Positions 50,801 to 59,308 of a stretch of 64,000 nucleotides of DNA are shown here, piece after piece. The stretch comes from Echinococcus granulosus (lineage: Eukaryota; Platyhelminthes; Cestoda; Cyclophyllidea; Taeniidae). Within the stretch, counting starts at the first letter, position 1. Every line of letters starts with the position of its first letter. Made by a program: the position numbers and the translations under genes. The stretch lies in NCBI RefSeq assembly GCF_000524195.1, contig NW_020170387.1:1898678-1962677 (forward strand), in the 5' to 3' direction. The notes under the pieces are model-generated. The model worked only from the letters and a program-made list of their open reading frames with translations, was not told the DNA's origin and made no database searches.

Positions 50801-53800
50801 ATCGAATAAGCCTAGCAATTATTTAACAGTAACTTAAAAAGAAGAATTTCTCATTGATATAGCATCAGCAATCGTAAGTTCGCCCAAATCAGACTTAATA
50901 AAGTCGGCAGATAAAAAAGAAGGGATAAGCGTAGTCATTAATCTGCCAAATGCCTTATTTTTCAAAACTCTTGAAGCTGGGCCGTACAAGATTTAGAAGG
51001 GCGGAAATAAGATGTGTAATAAAAAATTTACTTAGCTATCCAGAATTGTGGGAAAATATGGTGCAGTGGACACATTAAATTCGTTCAAACCACTTTCATG
51101 GGTGTTTGCAGCAGCACTTATCGCCATTGTACGAGAAAATAAAGTTCATTTCATTGTTTTTTTAAGCTTTATACGCAGGGTTAGTTAAAATAGCAGCGAA
51201 GATTTATATCGAGAGGCCACCCACCTGAATCACGAGAAAGACGGTGAAGAGGAGACTAATCAGAACCATTAGGCTTACTATAACGAGACTGACCAAGTAA
51301 TCCAAGTAGTTATCGACAACGTCATAGATCTAAAATGAAAAAAAGATCTTCTTGATAGGGTAGTCACTCTCTTATGGTTTCATCCACCAAAAACACGGAC
51401 ACACACACATGGCGCTCGATTTTGCGAGCCCATCGCAGAGACGCCTTGAGAGAGGCGGGGATTAGGAGAGGAGAGCACTCACTGTTCTCGACCATGACAA
51501 AGGAATCAGAGCTACAGAGGGCGACCTTAAGAGAGATCCAAATACGTCGTAGGAGCCAGAGAGCACCTGGAACAAGTTGAAGACTGGCGACGGCGTAGGC
51601 CAGGAGACCAATGGAAGTGAAGACGAGGACGAGGCGGAAGAGCCAGGTACGCGTCCAGAAGGCCACCGCGAAGTGCACGAGCCCCAGGCCCGTAAAACAG
51701 GCACGCACGAGGGCGTTGGAAGTGTCAGATACCCCGCTGGTCGCAGGGAAGACGTGCCCCTTCCCCCCTGCCATCTGCAAAATTTGTGGAGATGAGAACG
51801 ATTGCGAGCAGGCGTCCCCCGATTTGCTCTCCGGCAGCAGCGAGAGCCGACGCAGCAACGTTCCCGCCGTCGTGCTGCGTTCAAATAAAACACAGATCAC
51901 CACTCATTTCAGCAGGACTTCTATGATGGCCAGCGCCAAACGGATGGTGCTATGAGCAACCCACCCGCTTGCCCTCACAACAGATATAGAACGAGCACTT
52001 TGTGTGACTGATGATGCCCTCATTCTCGGATCAGAAGAATGATTCCCATTTAAGTGATCCCAAGCTGCTTTCATTCATAAATTTCGGCGACTGCTAAGGA
52101 ACAACTTGGGAAATATCATCTGTGCCGCCCAACAAAGTCGCACCAATTATGGAATTACCCCTTTTCGTATTTATGGTCAATACATGGGGGACCAAAAGTC
52201 ATGTACAACCACGGGGAGCACACATAACAGAATAAAAACAAGTTAGGAATAATTGCAGTGTTTTCAGACGAGTGGAAGGATGAGAAATATTCGAGAGCAT
52301 ATAGTAATAGCTTTTCACGAAGACAAGGTACTGGTTTTTCCTGTATATTGGTATGCATGAGTGTGCCCTATAGATGGTACAGGATAGATTGATTTACTTA
52401 TGCATTAATTCACCATGCTCATATTTCTCGTGCATAATATCGCCATTAGGCCCGACGTAGGTTCGGTTTCAATCGTATGCCTTAAAATATACATAATGAA
52501 AAAGTTTAGGAATTGCGCCGGCTACGACCACAATTGCAATAGCTTTCCGAAGCTAAATCCCACATTTGCCCCTAAGAGCTCATCACACTTTAATAAACTT
52601 GTGGGCTCAATCGAAAAAAACCCAAAAACTAGTAAAAGCTACTGATAGGAACTTGGCCATGAAACGAAATTAACATGAATAGATAAATAACACTAAAACA
52701 TCGTTTAGCTTCTCTGTGGCAAAAATCTGGAGGTATTTTATAACAAACCAGTTTGACCCTAAACCAATCACTCAGTAATGCTTATTCTCAACAAATTAAT
52801 AAGCCCAAAGCATGCACTAAACTCATTTCCATAAAATCTCTTGATGAACAGAAAAGTAGTAAAAATTGTTGATTAGCCCAAACAAGAAGTCATTTTAATC
52901 GAAAAAAAAGATTGGAAACAAGCAAACCTTCACATCAGATGAAGATGTGACAAACATTTAAGCAGACGCATCTTTGCACCACCAAATTCGCGGGCTAGCA
53001 TTTTTGTGTAGAGTGCGCAGCACGCATGTACTACATAACGTACAACCTTAACGGTGGGTTGGCTGATCGAACAACAATACAATTAATTTATTGAAAAATT
53101 TGCGATACCTTGACAAATCGGCATTCATTATGCTAGATTCCAAGAAATACCCATTTCGGAGGACCACCCCCTTGATACTACTATCTTGAAAAAATACTTT
53201 AATAGGGCTGCAGGAACTAACAGGGCTGACTGAGGTTCCAAAATGCTTAGTGACGCTTCAAGCATGGAAAAGCCTACCAGGAAGCTGGAAACCGTTCGTA
53301 CGGACGGCATATTAACCATCAGTCAAAGTAAGCTGATCATATGACCAACTGCAATTCTTTCTTGATGCCTACTAGATCTTTACGCGCAATTTGCCCCTCA
53401 TAATTTCTTATTTGTGTAACGTTCTAAAAGTAGGAAATTATGATACACTACAATCTGCGTACACTGATCTATTCGATTACATTCGAATATTTGCACAGAT
53501 GAAGCCATTGATCATTATGGAATTAATGACAAGACCTACGGAAATAACTTGTATTTACAAGTTTCTTTAACTGGTGAATTAACATCAAATTTATTAAGAA
53601 AATTAAAAATAACCCTATAACCCCTACAATCCACACACACCACTTCAAAGGGAGAGTGAAAGGACAAACCCTCGCAGCGCTGATGCTGCAAACCACCTAA
53701 CCGAGGGTCATAAAGGCCTCGTTCAGACCCCAAAAGAATTATTTCTTTTTCACATACTTCCCTAGCGAACTTTCACGCAGTTGGCCATCCTACTACCGAC

Positions 53801-56475
53801 TATTTTAAACATCACTGATATACCATTGGTGGTTCACGTAAGACGTTTTTACATGGATGATGCGTACATCTTACCCCCAAAGCATACCTCTGACCTGTCC
53901 GATTAACTTTGGAAAGTGCTGCAGACACCTACGCAGATAATCGATGGTAAAAAATTAGTTAGGCTTCAAAAGCAGAGCAAACTAAAATGTGCAGTCGTGT
54001 TGCATAATCTGTACAGCGTTACAAAGGTGATTCCTGTAGAGACGAAATGCATGGTCTACATCTTATGAAAAACAAACATATATTGATTTCCAGAGCAGTA
54101 ATTTAAACATAATGCTGTAATATGATGGGGAAAGTAGTAGCGACATATTGCCTTCTCGAAACAACAAAAATCGGTAGCTACTAATACAATGCTAAGCGAA
54201 AGAGAACGACGTCAACTGTGATTGAACCTGACTTACCAACAATTTCAAAGCCTGTAGTGTTGAGTGAGAACCTACGTTAATCCAATTAGTACTAGATTAA
54301 ATTTTAAATTAAATTGAATTTTACAATATCTTAGGTACATAGGGAAAATAGTGCAGCACACATCATTAACTCGAATAGTGCCAAAAGTTTTTGGAAGTGT
54401 GGAATCCCATATCAATCGAAAAGTAGTAGACATACAGTAAATTTAATCTAACGTTATTTACCCTCACTTTAATTAAACAGTCTACAAAAAACGCAACAAC
54501 GCTATTAGCCAAAATGTAAGCTATGAAGCCTTTAAAAGCATAAGTAGAATTAAAAGTTAAACAGTACTGAGGGCAAGGCGGTAGGGTAAAAAAATAGCAT
54601 GAGCGGTTCCCTAAAACACTTCAACAGGCAGTTCTCGTGAAAGTAGGAACTATATGGCATGAAATATAGTAAAAAACTGGAGATTAACATTACCTGTAGT
54701 CACGAAATAATAATTATATGCCAAAACCTTTAGACACAAACGTAGTCAACACCTACTAGTCGGCAAAGATTACTTCGTCATTTTGTGGTTTCGAGGGGAG
54801 ACAGAGTGATCTTTGTCAGTAAATTCTGGATTTTGTCGATGGAGAACCCAGCAATTACAACTTTTAAGGGCACAAATGCAGATACTAATTGCACCTTAGC
54901 TGAATCTGTTTGCATAAAAGGCCGTTGATTGTACTAGAAAATTTCCTTTTTCCTAAATGGTGGTTTGTATTGCTCTGTAAATAAGAAGAATCGTATTATC
55001 CCTGGTCCAAAATAAATCTAACCCACTCCAAAGTGCTTTAAGCGGGGTTATGCCCTAATTGCTACCCATGCTAATTATGGAACTCTTTTTTACCATTGAT
55101 AGTACAAGTATCATAGGCTACTGAAGCAAAAGTACCTCTGAACGAGCATGTCACTCAGGTCGGGGAATTAAAGTCCTAATCGCTATGTTTGTAAGCTAAC
55201 TTGTTCTTACTCAGTGATGTGAATCAGCTCTATTTTGTGTTGCAGTTTTAGTGCCAACCAAAGAAGTGTATTAGGAGAATGGGAGATGCTAGCCATCACT
55301 GAATATCCTTTGGACTTTATGTAAGTGACAAATTCGGCATTTTAAGGTTGAAGTTAATCTTTTTAAAAACCATAAGTTAATGCAATTCGCATATGAATCC
55401 GAAATTAGGTTATTTTTCTGTCACATGGTACCCACAAGAGTCGAAGACTAAAGATTAATTAGCCAATTATCAAAGGTCGGAAATATTTACCACAACATTT
55501 TAATAGCATTTGTGATTGGTACTATAGGGAATCATTGCAATGAGAGCTTGACCACTAATACAGCTGACAGCACCTACCAGCGTGCCCTGAAATGCGCTAC
55601 TTCACCCTCATAACTGGTAGTGCTGTTTCCAGGGTTCGAATCGTGTGATGCTTCTAAAAGACAGAGAAACAAAACAGCAACGTGTATGACTTCAATAGAC
55701 TTGTAAGTTGAAGCGATCTCCTTATTCATTTACCTGCTTCTGGGAATAAATAGGCACATATGGTAAGGACGACCGCTCCCATAATGAAAAACGGTTGAAG
55801 AACACCGAAGAATGATGTAAGAGTAGTGAAAATGAGGAATCGAGTAAATAACAATAGTAACTTCTCTTGCAGGGGAGGGATCTTGATGTAATTGGTGCAG
55901 GTTACAAAAAAGTAAACAAAAGCAAGAACTGCGACTAAACGCGGAGAAAAAATACAGGAAACAAATGCGAAAAAAATGGACAGTATGTAATGAATGCGTG
56001 ACAACAAAGACCCCAGCGACACAAAAAGACCAGACTCTTGCATAAATAGAAAGACTCCAGTCGAAACGAGTGCTATGGTGAATGGGACAACCTTTGACCA
56101 TAGTGTATCAAGAAAGGTAGTCGCCGTTGATTGAAAGAATTTAACAGGAGTTAATGCCACAGTCAAGACGAAGAGACAACCCCTTTCCTTTTGCTGTTGC
56201 AAATATTTGCGCAAATATATTGTCAACATAAGTTTGCAAGGGAACAAACACGTTCCAACGATCAAAGCCCAGCAGATCGGACGGAGAAAAGCCTTCAGCA
56301 CCAGACAAATAGCTATGCATAAAACCATGATAGACACGAGGCAAACAACGGCAACAGTATTATAAAAGGCATATCTTAGTGCTTTTCTGTCGGTATAAGG
56401 TAGTAAACTGGATAGACTGTCAAGAGGGAGTTGAAAACAGCCCACCCCCGTCATCTGTCCTCGACCCTGAGACAT
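32591..56475 (-). CDS. TMEM245: TMEM245 orthologue, polytopic membrane protein (gene span)
   Basis: Multi-pass membrane protein of unknown biochemical activity; its C-terminal half belongs to the AI-2E-transporter-like superfamily. Exons in order: 56475-55734, 52007-51965 (tentative), 51874-51409, 51329-51225, 50493-50417, 50169-50079, 49807-49709, 49633-49466, 46764-46600, 45778-45529, 42031-41857, 32879-32591. Phases close throughout: 2670 nt, 889 aa, against roughly 880 in human. Recognisable signatures are AFYNT..., LKAFLRPICWALIVGT near the N-terminus, ELWERV, IVAYFHENVG, LSTLFYLLAVSE, YTLLTHTLFGLDVV, ILGAIPLVGTYW, DTALYSEIKG and GHPYLTGLSIAGG near the C-terminus, all in the order seen in vertebrate TMEM245. 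The exact join between the first and third listed exons is uncertain. Confidence 0.9.
35438..35458. repeat. (CA)n microsatellite
   Basis: About ten CA units at the edge of a GC-rich patch in TMEM245 intron 11. Confidence 0.9.
36629..36657. repeat. perfect 10-bp hairpin in TMEM245 intron 11
   Basis: GCAACGTGGA (36629-36638) and TCCACGTTGC (36648-36657) with a 9-nt loop. The arms contain the E-box-like core CACGTT/AACGTG. Confidence 0.5.
40425..40485 (-). ncRNA. microRNA-like hairpin in the last TMEM245 intron
   Basis: On the sense (minus) strand the arms pair as 3 + 5 + 4 + 6 bp (one G-U in the last block), separated by single-base bulges and one G-G mismatch, with a further 4-bp stem (GTTA/TAAC) in the 21-nt loop. 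The 3' arm contains ATTGCAC at 40441-40435, which is the seed of the miR-92/25/32 family. In vertebrates mir-32 lies in an intron of TMEM245, so host gene and seed agree. The arm usage differs from human miR-32 and the rest of the mature sequence is not recognisably miR-92-like, so chance remains quite possible. Confidence 0.3.
41857..42031 (-). CDS. TMEM245: TMEM245 exon 11: conserved core with a poly-Leu run
   Basis: 175 nt, in phase 1 (CATTTTTTAG|TA), out phase 2 (AAGGG|GTAAAC). Encodes TILGAIPLVGTYWVVLPGVV, then a helix with six Leu in a row and DTALYSEIKG. GAIPLVGTYW is the diagnostic motif of the AI-2E-like fold. The Leu run is encoded by a CTC/CTT repeat. Confidence 0.92.
42032..45528 (-). 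other. TMEM245 intron 10 (3.5 kb)
   Basis: GTACGT...TTTTTTAG on the minus strand. The part at 44640-45400 is clearly GC-richer than the rest and looks unlike neighbouring intron. It could be a decayed mobile element, but no coding remnant was recognised. Confidence 0.7.
45529..45778 (-). CDS. TMEM245: TMEM245 exon 10: AI-2E-like domain core
   Basis: 250 nt, in phase 0 (TTCTGTAG|TTG), out phase 1 (TCTA|GTACGT). Encodes LIFLSTLFYLLAVSERTYLP, VVSLTP, and FYGMYTLLTHTLFGLDVVVL, among the most conserved blocks of the family. Plus-strand frames over the same interval are shadows. Confidence 0.92.
45779..46599 (-). other. TMEM245 intron 9
   Basis: 821-nt intron, GTACGT...CTGTAG on the minus strand. 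A 75-codon plus-strand frame at 46122-46349 has no recognisable similarity. Confidence 0.7.
46600..46764 (-). CDS. TMEM245: TMEM245 exon 9: two membrane helices
   Basis: 55 codons, phase 0, TTGCAG| acceptor and TTC|GTACGT donor. Encodes IVAYFHENVGIIMNVVNPMW followed by a helix ending VVLNLSFSF. Human TMEM245 has IVSFVHENIETF... and ...ALLNFVLS at the same place. Confidence 0.9.
46765..49465 (-). other. TMEM245 intron 8 (2.7 kb)
   Basis: GTAAGT...TTGCAG on the minus strand. An (AT)n run is at 49402-49418 and a GA-rich plus-strand tract at 48580-48622. The 124-codon minus frame at 48575-48949 is the pyrimidine-rich complement of that tract and is not supported as coding. Confidence 0.7.
49402..49418. 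repeat. (AT)n microsatellite
   Basis: About eight AT units in TMEM245 intron 8, close to the donor of exon 8. Confidence 0.9.
49466..49633 (-). CDS. TMEM245: TMEM245 exon 8: variable loop
   Basis: 56 codons, phase 0, TTGTTTTAG| acceptor and GAT|GTAAGT donor. Encodes a hydrophilic loop ending FGGFDYRD, which joins directly to IVAYFHENVG of the next exon. Most of the loop is not conserved with vertebrates; the call rests on phase, splice sites and position. Confidence 0.83.
49709..49807 (-). CDS. TMEM245: TMEM245 exon 7
   Basis: 33 codons, phase 0, CTTTTTAG| acceptor and GGG|GTTCGT donor. Encodes NLANKSDIEEQLLELWERV, close to the ...VIEKQVLELWDRL segment of the human protein. The next intron is 75 nt. 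Confidence 0.87.
50079..50169 (-). CDS. TMEM245: TMEM245 exon 6
   Basis: 91 nt, in phase 2 (TTTTTGCAG|T), out phase 0 (AAA|GTATCG). Encodes WLPDRDQLGSAARSAVSNVH and onward, corresponding to the WLPE... segment of vertebrate TMEM245. The open frame extends upstream into the intron but is not coding there. Confidence 0.85.
50417..50493 (-). CDS. TMEM245: TMEM245 exon 5
   Basis: 77 nt, in phase 0 (TTGTTTAG|GTC), out phase 2 (AG|GTATTC). Encodes VYNETLHLISLSSSVLSSTI and onward, equivalent to the amphipathic stretch with the NET motif in the human protein. The exon was found by the need to link exons 4 and 6. Confidence 0.83.
50494..51224 (-). other. TMEM245 intron 4
   Basis: 731-nt intron, GTGGGT...TTGTTTAG on the minus strand. 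No internal feature seen. Confidence 0.7.
51225..51329 (-). CDS. TMEM245: TMEM245 exon 4: membrane helix
   Basis: 35 codons, phase 0, CATTTTAG| acceptor and CAG|GTGGGT donor. The translation starts IYDVVDNYLDYL and continues as a long hydrophobic helix ending FTVFLVIQ. In vertebrate TMEM245 the matching position begins the C-terminal AI-2E-like domain. Too short to be seen as an open frame without the splice sites. Confidence 0.87.
51409..51874 (-). CDS. TMEM245: TMEM245 exon 3: central loop and membrane helices
   Basis: Encodes a polar Ser-rich loop, two hydrophobic helices (around GLGLVHFAVAFW and RLVLVFTSIGLLAYAVASL) and an amphipathic stretch ending SLRWARKIERH. The 3' end is placed at CAT|GTGTGT because it joins in phase 0 to the next exon across a 79-nt intron. 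The alternative donor AACA|GTGAGT at 51482 breaks phase. The 5' end is less sure: TTTTGCAG|ATG at 51774 is a competing acceptor. The exon is GC-rich relative to its surroundings, as expected for coding sequence. Confidence 0.75.
51965..52007 (-). CDS. TMEM245: TMEM245 exon 2, tentative 43-nt exon
   Basis: Proposed because exon 1 leaves in phase 1 and CATCATCAG|TC gives the phase-1 acceptor, while the CGG|GTGGGT donor gives phase 2, matching the CGCAG|C acceptor at 51875. The intervening 90-nt intron would remove an in-frame TGA at 51904-51906. Reading straight through instead gives 51409-52007 as one exon with that TGA. The skipped segment (HSTIRLALAIIEVLL) is hydrophobic and could itself be coding, so the true structure is open. 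Confidence 0.4.
52008..55733 (-). other. TMEM245 intron 1 (3.7 kb)
   Basis: GTAAAT donor after exon 1; the acceptor depends on the tentative exon 2. An inverted repeat of 13 bp per arm with a tRNA-B-box-like motif beside it lies at 55567-55642. No other exon was recognised, but a further small exon cannot be excluded. Confidence 0.6.
55567..55642. repeat. inverted repeat with adjacent tRNA-B-box-like motif
   Basis: ACAGCAC-c-TACCAG (55567-55580) pairs with CTGGTA-GTGCTGT (55614-55626), 13 bp with one bulged C. GGTTCGAATC at 55633-55642 is a perfect B-box match. No cloverleaf can be drawn because the T-stem does not pair. A degenerate tRNA-related SINE is possible. Confidence 0.35.
55734..56475 (-). 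CDS. TMEM245: TMEM245 exon 1: N-terminal membrane domain
   Basis: 247 codons plus one base, ending at GCAG|GTAAAT (phase 1). The Met at 56475 is preceded in frame by a TAG seven codons upstream, so it is the first usable start in this exon. The sequence has about six hydrophobic segments. The part from AFYNTVAVVC through LKAFLRPICWALIVGTCLF is the conserved TMEM245 N-terminal signature. The frame runs only two codons (Gly-Lys) past the splice site before a TGA. Confidence 0.92.
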
Positions 56476-58957
56476 GGCACACGAATCCAGCGCCTAATTT
56501 TAATGGCAAAAGTAGAATGAAATAAAAAACTGCCTCAAAAAAATTTGTTAATATTTAAGCCAAAGATATTTTGTTTCACTTTTGCGAAGTAGTCATTAGC
56601 AAAAAAGGCGAATAATCCAGGCACTTGAGGTCTTAAAAACAAACTAACTTAATATACTAATTTAACTAGCAATAATTGAGTTGATTGTTTACTACAATTT
56701 TTGATTGAATTTGCAATAGTGATTGTATATTTATATATCACTTCAAGACCCCCTGGTAGAACGAATTGAATCACCAATCTTCGACAGAAAACGTATTGTC
56801 TCGGAGGCCATGCTGCCCAGCAAAGGGTCTTAAGTAGGGCCTTATATTTTCGAAACTGAGTCGACTGCATAGAATAATGGTCAAATGATTACATTTATAT
56901 CACTGCAGATTCGGCTGTACAGGCAAAGACGCGAGCCGCTCTTACTGCGTACCGGCAGCTCCAAGATGCAGAAACTATTAGTAACGTCATGCTTTGATTC
57001 ACATTTGGGTTTTTCTAAGTTTGTTTAAAGAAAGGGTCAAGCATCTGGAAAACGAGTGAGCAAAAATATTGATGGATGTTCGACGTAACTTTTAGTCTAA
57101 GGTCCCTAGCAAAGGCCAGCCCCGTGACGAATCGGAAATTACTGGCTTTCAAGTAGGAAACATACCACGAATATGCTTATGCCGTTAGATTTGTACCCCT
57201 TAATTTCCTGTAATGTCCAGACACTTTTCTAAAGGCGAAAGAAGGCATAATACTCGGGCAGAATACATATATTAGGCATGGAGAAGGCATTTAGGTTACC
57301 CCATGGCCCAAAGGCCAACCCACCCGATGTGGTACAAAGGACAAGTAAAAAGTGACTTTTCGCCAATACCGAGAGTTAAACAACCACGATAGTGATTTAT
57401 CCCTCGGTAATGGTGAGGCGCCACTTTTGTACTTTATATTAACCCTCTTGTACCTCGCCGGATGGTTTGGCCTCTCGGGCCATGCCAGTAGCCCAGACAC
57501 CTTCCCTATGCTGAATATATATATATATATATTCTGCCCAAGTATTTTGTCTTCTTTCCTCTCCAGGGCGTCGCCGGCCGCTACATAACAGCTACCCAAT
57601 AAATCATGTCTGAGTCCACCTTTGCTAGGTAGAGGTGGAAGAAAAGATCGTCAATTTTTTGTAAAAATAGTGGAAACCTTTTGAGTAAGAGTATTCGCAA
57701 GATTATCTAAACACACCTAAGTTAGCATATCACTTCCTTTCGGACCATCTAATTAATGCAGAATTATTGTGTGGAAAATCTTAAAACTTAGTTTGTTCCT
57801 AGAAGACCAGTTTATCCTAAACCACTGAAGGATTTTGCACGGTAGTGATAGATATATTACAATGAACTTTATTAAATCAGATGTTTCATTTTGTGCATCT
57901 ACGCCCAGAGTACCGGCAAACCGTTACGAGGATCGTGTGATAAAAAGCGTTTTTTGGATGTTAGTATAATTTGATTTGTTTACTTGACCATTCCTAGTGG
58001 GATTCAAGAAGAACCAAATCATTTTATTTCACTCTTCAGATTTTTAACGCCTACCTTAAACCTTGGGATTTTTGACTTTTATGAAGAATCCTTGACTTAA
58101 TACCTTTAGCAATTTTTTACTATTTGTTTCCATATCGTATTTGTAGCCGTACTTTTTAGCAGGCATGCATTATTTTGCTCTAATAATTTTGCTTTGGTTA
58201 AATTAGTTGCTGCTAATATTCTTCTATTTCCAATTTATAAGCGCGCTATTTTTGCACTTGCTACACACAGTAGCGTCAATTCTGGCGTGAATATCACATT
58301 TGATGGAATGTACTTAAGTGGTGCTAGTTATCGGCGCAGTTAAATCAAAAGTGGGTTTCCGCCCGTGTTAGGGGGCGTAACGGCCTCTATTCTAACGTCT
58401 GGTTTTTGCAATGTTTGGTAATTAGTTTATAATTATGCAACAATTTCGCATAACGTGTGTTTCGCTTACCACTAAGATAGTTGTTTAGCGCTTCTACCGT
58501 AAGACACTTCATTCTTTTTATTATTTCACTTCTAGCTACTTTCTAGCACTCTTCTCGGACCGTGGCTTCTGTATTTATTTGATCGATTTCCTGAAAGTCG
58601 TTCTATTTCATACACATCGTTGTCTTTTCCAGCTGCTTGTCATTTGTTTTGGTGCTGTTTTATACGTAGAACTCATTGTTGTTTTGGTGATGCAATAACA
58701 GTAAAGTTGTGCTTCATAAAGGGCGTAAAGTTTTCAATAGTCTGGTGTTCTATCGCATCTTTTCCTAATTCCCTTTTTTTATAGCTGGTTCATTAAGAGT
58801 GCGGCAATTCTCAAATTCATAAAATTGCGATTGTGGTCGTTAGGTGCGACGTGTAATTTATCCTTATTGCCATTTTAATTTTTTTCCGAGAAGCGTTTGT
58901 TACTTTACTCATGGTTGGCCTAGTCCTTGGACGACTTTTGGTAGTCTTCATTGTAGA
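56476..58957. other. divergent intergenic region between TMEM245 and CHMP3
   Basis: About 2.5 kb between two start codons pointing away from each other, so it must hold both promoters unless leader exons lie elsewhere. It contains the foldback element at 57209-57592. From about 57.6 kb on, the plus strand becomes strikingly T-rich. No TATA box was placed with confidence. Confidence 0.65.
57209..57592. repeat. foldback (imperfect palindrome) element, MITE-like
   Basis: The left half (about 57209-57380) matches the reverse complement of the right half (about 57398-57592) at what I judge to be roughly 70-75% identity, with almost no central spacer. Clear paired blocks are AATACTCGGGCAGAATA with its partner at 57527-57545, CATGGCCC...GGCCAA, GGTACAA and ATACCGAG...TTAAA. 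An (AT)n run at 57515-57533 lengthens the right arm. No transposase frame is present. It lies between the divergent TMEM245 and CHMP3 genes. Confidence 0.75.
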
Positions 58958-59308
58958 ATGAATTTTTTCAATAAGGAGAAGGATCTTCGTCCAAAAGTTC
59001 GTAATCTTCAAACTCAGCTACGTCGTGAACAAAGGAAGTTGGATCGCGACATCGTATCTACTCAGCAGAATTCCAAGCAATGCGAGGCTGAAGTAAAGAA
59101 GTACGCCAAGTCAGGAAACATTGATGCGGCTAAGAAACTTGCGGAAGGGATTGTAGCGTCTCGCAAGTCTGTCAACAGGCTCTATCAGGCCAAGGCTCAA
59201 ATAAACTCTGTCATAATGGAGTTGGAAAATCAAGTAGCAATGGCGAAGATGGCTAGTGCCCTCAACCAGAGTACTTCTGTGATGCAGGCGATGTCGAAGC
59301 TGGTCAAA
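58958..59308 (+). CDS. CHMP3: CHMP3 exon 1: N-terminal helical hairpin
   Basis: 117 codons ending at AAA|GTAAGT, phase 0. The frame is open for 38 codons upstream, but that stretch is T-rich and unlike the family. The Met at 58958 aligns with the family N-terminus. TTCATTGTAG| is a good acceptor ending one base before the ATG, so the 5' UTR is probably added by splicing. The exon encodes the basic first helices that bind membrane. Confidence 0.95.

Noticed and set aside
51462..51893. alternative-frame ORF overlapping TMEM245 exon 3
   Set aside because: A shadow of the GC-rich coding exon; the chosen frame links in phase to exon 4 and has the membrane helices.
51409..52007. TMEM245 as a pseudogene because of an in-frame TGA
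   Set aside because: All other exons are intact with matching phases and conserved core motifs, and a 90-nt intron with acceptable splice sites would remove the TGA.
53128..53733. short minus-strand frames as extra TMEM245 exons between exons 1 and 2
   Set aside because: No TMEM245-like sequence and no pair of splice sites in the phase needed after exon 1.
55633..55642. tRNA gene suggested by a perfect B box
   Set aside because: The sequence after GGTTCGAATC cannot pair to form a T-stem and no acceptor stem or A box sits at the right distance.
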